DNA of 64,000 nt from Brachionus rotundiformis (taxonomy: Eukaryota; Rotifera; Eurotatoria; Ploima; Brachionidae): positions 1,890,466 through 1,954,465 of the forward strand of contig JAESIW010000138.1 in NCBI GenBank assembly GCA_016802295.1. The letters are read 5' to 3'. Positions 62,701 through 64,000 of the stretch are shown piece after piece (position 1 is the first letter of the stretch; every line of letters begins with the position of its first letter). A model generated the notes under the pieces. That model ran no database searches. It saw only the letters and a program-made list of their open reading frames with translations, and had not been told where the DNA came from. The position numbers and the translations under genes were made by a program.

Positions 62701-64000
62701 AGCAAAACATCATGCCAAGTGAAAATTATTTCCTACAAAGAGATACTAGAAGCTGAGTCCAATCTAGAGGATAAAGAAGAATCGGATGAGCTTGTCAGAG
62801 GTATACCACCAATGTTCTTGCAGACATTGAAAGACTCAGTGTGCGAAGAGGGCGACGACCTAGAGCTTATGTGTCAAATAATGGGAGCCCCTTTGCCCGA
62901 TGTGGTCTGCTACTTTACCAAAGACATTACTGACAAATCGGCCATGAAAAAGATCAAGCCAGAAATGGTCACATATAACTGTGAAACTGGCATTTGTCGA
63001 GTATTGCTAAACAATGTCAGCTTCTATACAAACGATGGCTTTTACATCATCAAAGCTGTCAACGAAGCTGGATCGCTTACCACTGCTTGTCAAGTCAAAA
63101 TAAAACTCAAGTCTTATCCATTGCTCAATTTAGAATCAGATACCGAGCCTGTGTTTACAACTCAACTTGTCTCTCAAATAACTGTCATGGATGGTCAAGA
63201 AATTTGCTTGACCTGTATTTGTAGTGCCAAGCCAGAGCCCAATATTGAATGGTTCAAAAGCTCGCTAAATGACCAAGATAATTATTCTCATGTCATTTAC
63301 ACAAATGATATCAAATCTAGTTTTGATTCAACAACTGGACGATGTACTTTGAAAATAAATGACACTTATCCTCAAGATGCTGGCTTTTACAAGTGTATTG
63401 CAACCAATACACTTGGTCAAGCTCACACAGTCACAAAATTACTAGTTGAAAGTAAGTCTTGGAGTATTTTCTATTAATTAAAAAAGTTATTTTAATAATT
63501 AAAAAAAAAAACGAAAATTTAAAAAATGTTTTCTACTTATCAATTAAATTAATTAAATTAGCTTAAATGACTAACTAGATGGCAAAATTTTAAATAATTC
63601 AAAAAGAACCACTTAATTAAAAATTTATAAATTAAATCTTTTATTTAAAAAAGTTTAAAATTAAGATTATAGTGTTAATTAAGATAAAATTTTTTTCATC
63701 TTTTATAACCATTAAAATTAACTATTTAAAAAAATATAATTATTAATTATTAAAGGAAAAACAGATAGTTTTTAATTTATAAAAATTAAAAAAAAAGATA
63801 ATTTTATAAATTGAAAATTAATTGAAAAATTGAAAAAGAATTATATAATTTAAATAAAATAAAATTATCTTTTAATAAAAAGCGTTTATTATTGTGAATT
63901 AAAATTAATTGACGTTCAATTTTTTAAGCATTTGTGTATGAGCCAGATTCTGAAGAAGCTTCATTTAATGTGGACTTAAGCGAGTCAGACGGAACAATAA
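26707..64000 (+). CDS. Giant titin/kettin-like protein with CCDC141-like N-terminus (open at window end)
   Basis: About 7,760 residues in window. Exons: 26707-26781, 33808-33933, 33995-35209, 35271-35774, 35897-36844, 36903-38061, 38114-38580, 39737-40084, 40406-41939, 42647-42850, 42949-43734, 43844-45036, 45089-45925, 46764-49538, 49913-51094, 51203-51595, 52145-54202, 55165-56239, 56292-56480, 56538-56828, 57341-57404, 57607-57812, 57872-63451 and 63929-64000+. All junction phases agree. Residues about 1-1140 are helical spectrin-like repeats. About 41 Ig domains follow (WxK/R and DxGxYxCxAxN signatures), a kettin-like linker array (Igs 12-29), and a PEVK-like segment between Igs 36 and 37. 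Such proteins are sarcomeric scaffolds and springs at the Z-disc and I-band. Exon 1 is the least certain exon. No Fn3 or kinase domain is seen yet. Confidence 0.9.
26860..27215. other. Assembly gap (356 N) inside intron 1
   Basis: Unknown bases. The 26-nt sequence beginning TATTTTTGAATGTAC occurs on both sides (26815-26840 and 27216-27241), which suggests an unresolved tandem repeat or overlapping contig ends. Confidence 0.99.
27703..32406 (-). CDS. LRR protein with C-terminal death-like domain (LRRD1/PIDD-like)
   Basis: 1197 residues from exons 29226-32406 and 27703-28115 (GAA G|gtatt ... ttaag|AC, in phase). More than 20 leucine-rich repeats of the LxxLxLSxNxL type run from about residue 120 to 980 (for example LKYLNLSDN, LEHLNLSQNRL, LKYLDLSKNYL). 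An acidic stretch followed by a lysine run (RKRRKKKKKKQ) near residue 880 interrupts them. The second exon is helical, and RLQAWNLLNAWRSTYGTDAQ followed by EELVRIFKLM fits helices 4-6 of a death domain. LRR plus death domain is the layout of LRRD1; PIDD1 would also need ZU5 domains, which are absent. There is no signal peptide, so it is probably cytosolic. The gene lies antisense in intron 1 of the giant gene. Start chosen is the first ATG (MNKRDKKLNLK). Confidence 0.85.
28240..28356. mobile_element. Small fold-back/MITE-like element
   Basis: 117 bp with inverted ends: the left arm begins AAATGTTATGTTTGTTTTGC and the right arm, read in reverse complement, begins AAATGTTAAGTTTGTTCTGC. It lies in the intron of the LRR gene. 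Single ends of the same sequence occur at 7615-7634, 46024-46045 and 52005-52025. No coding capacity. Confidence 0.6.
28357..29225. other. Intron remainder of the LRR gene
   Basis: About 0.9 kb of intron. Short hairpins (TCGTGT/ACACGA near 28663 and GAAGC/GCTTC near 28735) are present. No exon seen. Confidence 0.5.
32407..33807. other. Right end of intron 1 of the giant gene
   Basis: About 1.4 kb of AT-rich DNA upstream of the LRR gene (on its strand) and before exon 2 of the giant gene. It must contain the LRR gene promoter and may contain an internal promoter of the giant gene. No coding exon was recognised. Confidence 0.5.
33808..37440 (+). other. CCDC141-like spectrin-repeat region of the giant gene
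   Basis: Exons 2-6 encode about 1,100 residues of helical, heptad-rich sequence with no Ig domain. The start (QLQISIRKMEPDRMEVGNN, then LEEALRLLKHHQELISKF) follows the pattern at the N-terminus of vertebrate CCDC141, including the short beta segment and the leVG motif before the first helix. NLQTLWSEIDKQLELRLKLL continues like a spectrin repeat. The region ends with a helix (VVTKNVDLMNNLVQLKEDVE) about 35 residues before Ig 1 (APNFTKKLES), in one exon, so the two parts are joined without doubt at exon 6. Confidence 0.75.
39168..39540. mobile_element. Fold-back element in intron 7 of the giant gene
   Basis: Two long inverted arms: about 39168-39330 (with TTTCAATTCGATCATTTCAA and TGAATAACTATTTTACAG) and about 39371-39540, whose reverse complement reads TTTCAATACGATCGTTTCAA and TGAATAACTTTTTTACTA in the same order. 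The arms agree at most positions over about 160 bp with a few indels; the spacer is about 40 bp. No ORF and no clear target-site duplication. This fits a MITE or fold-back transposon. Confidence 0.7.
40210..40370. other. GC-rich, hairpin-forming segment in intron 8
   Basis: About 160 bp with far more G and C than the surrounding intron. It contains the perfect stem CTCAGGAC ... GTCCTGAG with a 10-nt loop, and CCAAGC ... GCTTGG. All three frames meet stops soon, so it is not an obvious skipped exon. It could be a structured RNA, a splicing enhancer structure or an old SINE. Confidence 0.4.
42145..42520. repeat. Short direct repeat in intron 9
   Basis: AAAGATAAGCTTTGTCACTG followed by TAGAA and an A-rich tract occurs at about 42147 and again at about 42427, with weaker similarity on the 3' side (TTTCTTNTAAGAMAATCA). 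Non-coding. Confidence 0.6.
46024..46045 (+). repeat. Dispersed terminal-repeat motif
   Basis: TGCAAAACAAACTTAACATT plus CG in intron 13, matching one end of the element at 28240-28356. The inverted partner was not found nearby. Confidence 0.5.
46547..46579. repeat. (ACT)n microsatellite in intron 13
   Basis: About 7 uninterrupted ACT units followed by ATTT and further ACT units. Confidence 0.85.
52005..52025 (+). repeat. Dispersed terminal-repeat motif
   Basis: TGCAAAACAAAGTTAACATT in intron 16, one mismatch from the motif at 46024-46045. Confidence 0.45.
54203..55164. repeat. Intron 17 with degenerate tandem repeats
   Basis: 962 bp, extremely AT-rich. The unit (AACGTTCCTT ... AATTAAAAGTTGTTGATT ... 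TTAATTAATAATTTA) recurs at about 54740, 54898 and 55030. GGCCAAAGATT recurs at about 54500 and 54868. It is a degenerate minisatellite-like intron with no coding potential. Confidence 0.55.
56829..56905 (+). other. Possible alternative C-terminus (short isoform)
   Basis: If the donor at 56829 (A|GTATGT) is not used, exon 20 continues with MLKGSSESKPISSVLAFKNK and ends FEQK-stop at 56905. The base composition of this extension is exon-like, unlike the A/T runs after it. AATAAA lies at 57050-57055, followed by a G/T-rich stretch at about 57132-57160. This would make a protein ending after Ig 33, without PEVK. Confidence 0.45.
58900..60960 (+). other. PEVK-like elastic segment
   Basis: About 690 residues built almost only from Glu, Pro, Val, Lys, Ile, Gln and Thr (typical phrase EEPIKQELVSEVPKVEEP). 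Eight copies of a K-[IM]-V-x-F-E/A phrase occur (PKKIVNFEKP to PTKMVHFEEP). It lies in exon 23 between Ig 36 and Ig 37, as the PEVK spring of titin and Sallimus does. The DNA repeat is recent in part: 59371-59513 and 60730-60872 differ at one base. Confidence 0.85.
63452..63928. other. Last intron in the window
   Basis: 477 bp, AT-rich, between exon 23 (GAA A|GTAAGT) and exon 24 (TTTTTTAAG|CA). Exon 24 continues the frame with TFVYEPDSEEASFNVDLSES to the window end. Confidence 0.8.

Overview
This window is nuclear DNA of an invertebrate animal. It is very AT-rich, with intergenic DNA made largely of A/T runs, and genes are compact with many GT-AG introns of about 45-60 nt. The gene set is metazoan: GH18 chitinases with chitin-binding domains, ABCG transporters, PSMD11, TFIIA-gamma, MRPL46, CEP44, FAM221, a Y-box protein and a giant titin/kettin-like gene. 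A spiralian, most likely a monogonont rotifer of the Brachionus type, is my best inference from composition and intron size. No marker in the window proves it. Two assembly gaps are present (8380-8911 and 26860-27215). Each is flanked by sequence present on both sides.

Left part (1-16.5 kb): the 3' end of one ABCG transporter (+), a tRNA-Asn, a Ser-rich repeat protein (-), a complete second ABCG transporter (-), MRPL46 (-), TFIIA-gamma (-), CEP44 (+, its first exon duplicated across a gap), a diverged direct duplication of non-coding DNA, a second repeat protein related to the first (-), FAM221-like (-), a secreted CAP/GAPR-1-like protein (-) and proteasome subunit PSMD11 (+). Most of these genes are multi-exon; exon chains were rebuilt by eye from splice sites, phase and family similarity.

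Middle part (16.4-26.7 kb): a cluster of three secreted GH18 chitinases (one +, two -), each ending in a chitin-binding peritrophin-A type domain. Three identical tRNA-Asn genes, one tRNA-Ser(UGA) and a tRNA-Asn fragment lie among and around them. A Y-box/cold-shock RNA-binding protein follows, then about 1.8 kb without genes that carries hairpin-forming sequence.

Right part (26.7-64 kb): one giant gene on the + strand, open at the window end. Its N-terminal third is a spectrin-repeat/coiled-coil region that looks like vertebrate CCDC141. This runs in frame into about 41 immunoglobulin domains, including a kettin-like array with a 14-fold repeated acidic linker, and a PEVK-like elastic segment. 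In the human genome CCDC141 is the neighbour immediately 5' of TTN on the same strand, so a single reading frame joining the two parts is the most interesting feature here. A complete antisense gene for a leucine-rich-repeat plus death-domain protein (LRRD1/PIDD-like) sits inside the proposed 7-kb first intron. Other introns of the giant gene carry a fold-back element, a GC-rich structured segment, dispersed terminal-repeat motifs and a possible short-isoform 3' end before the PEVK exons.
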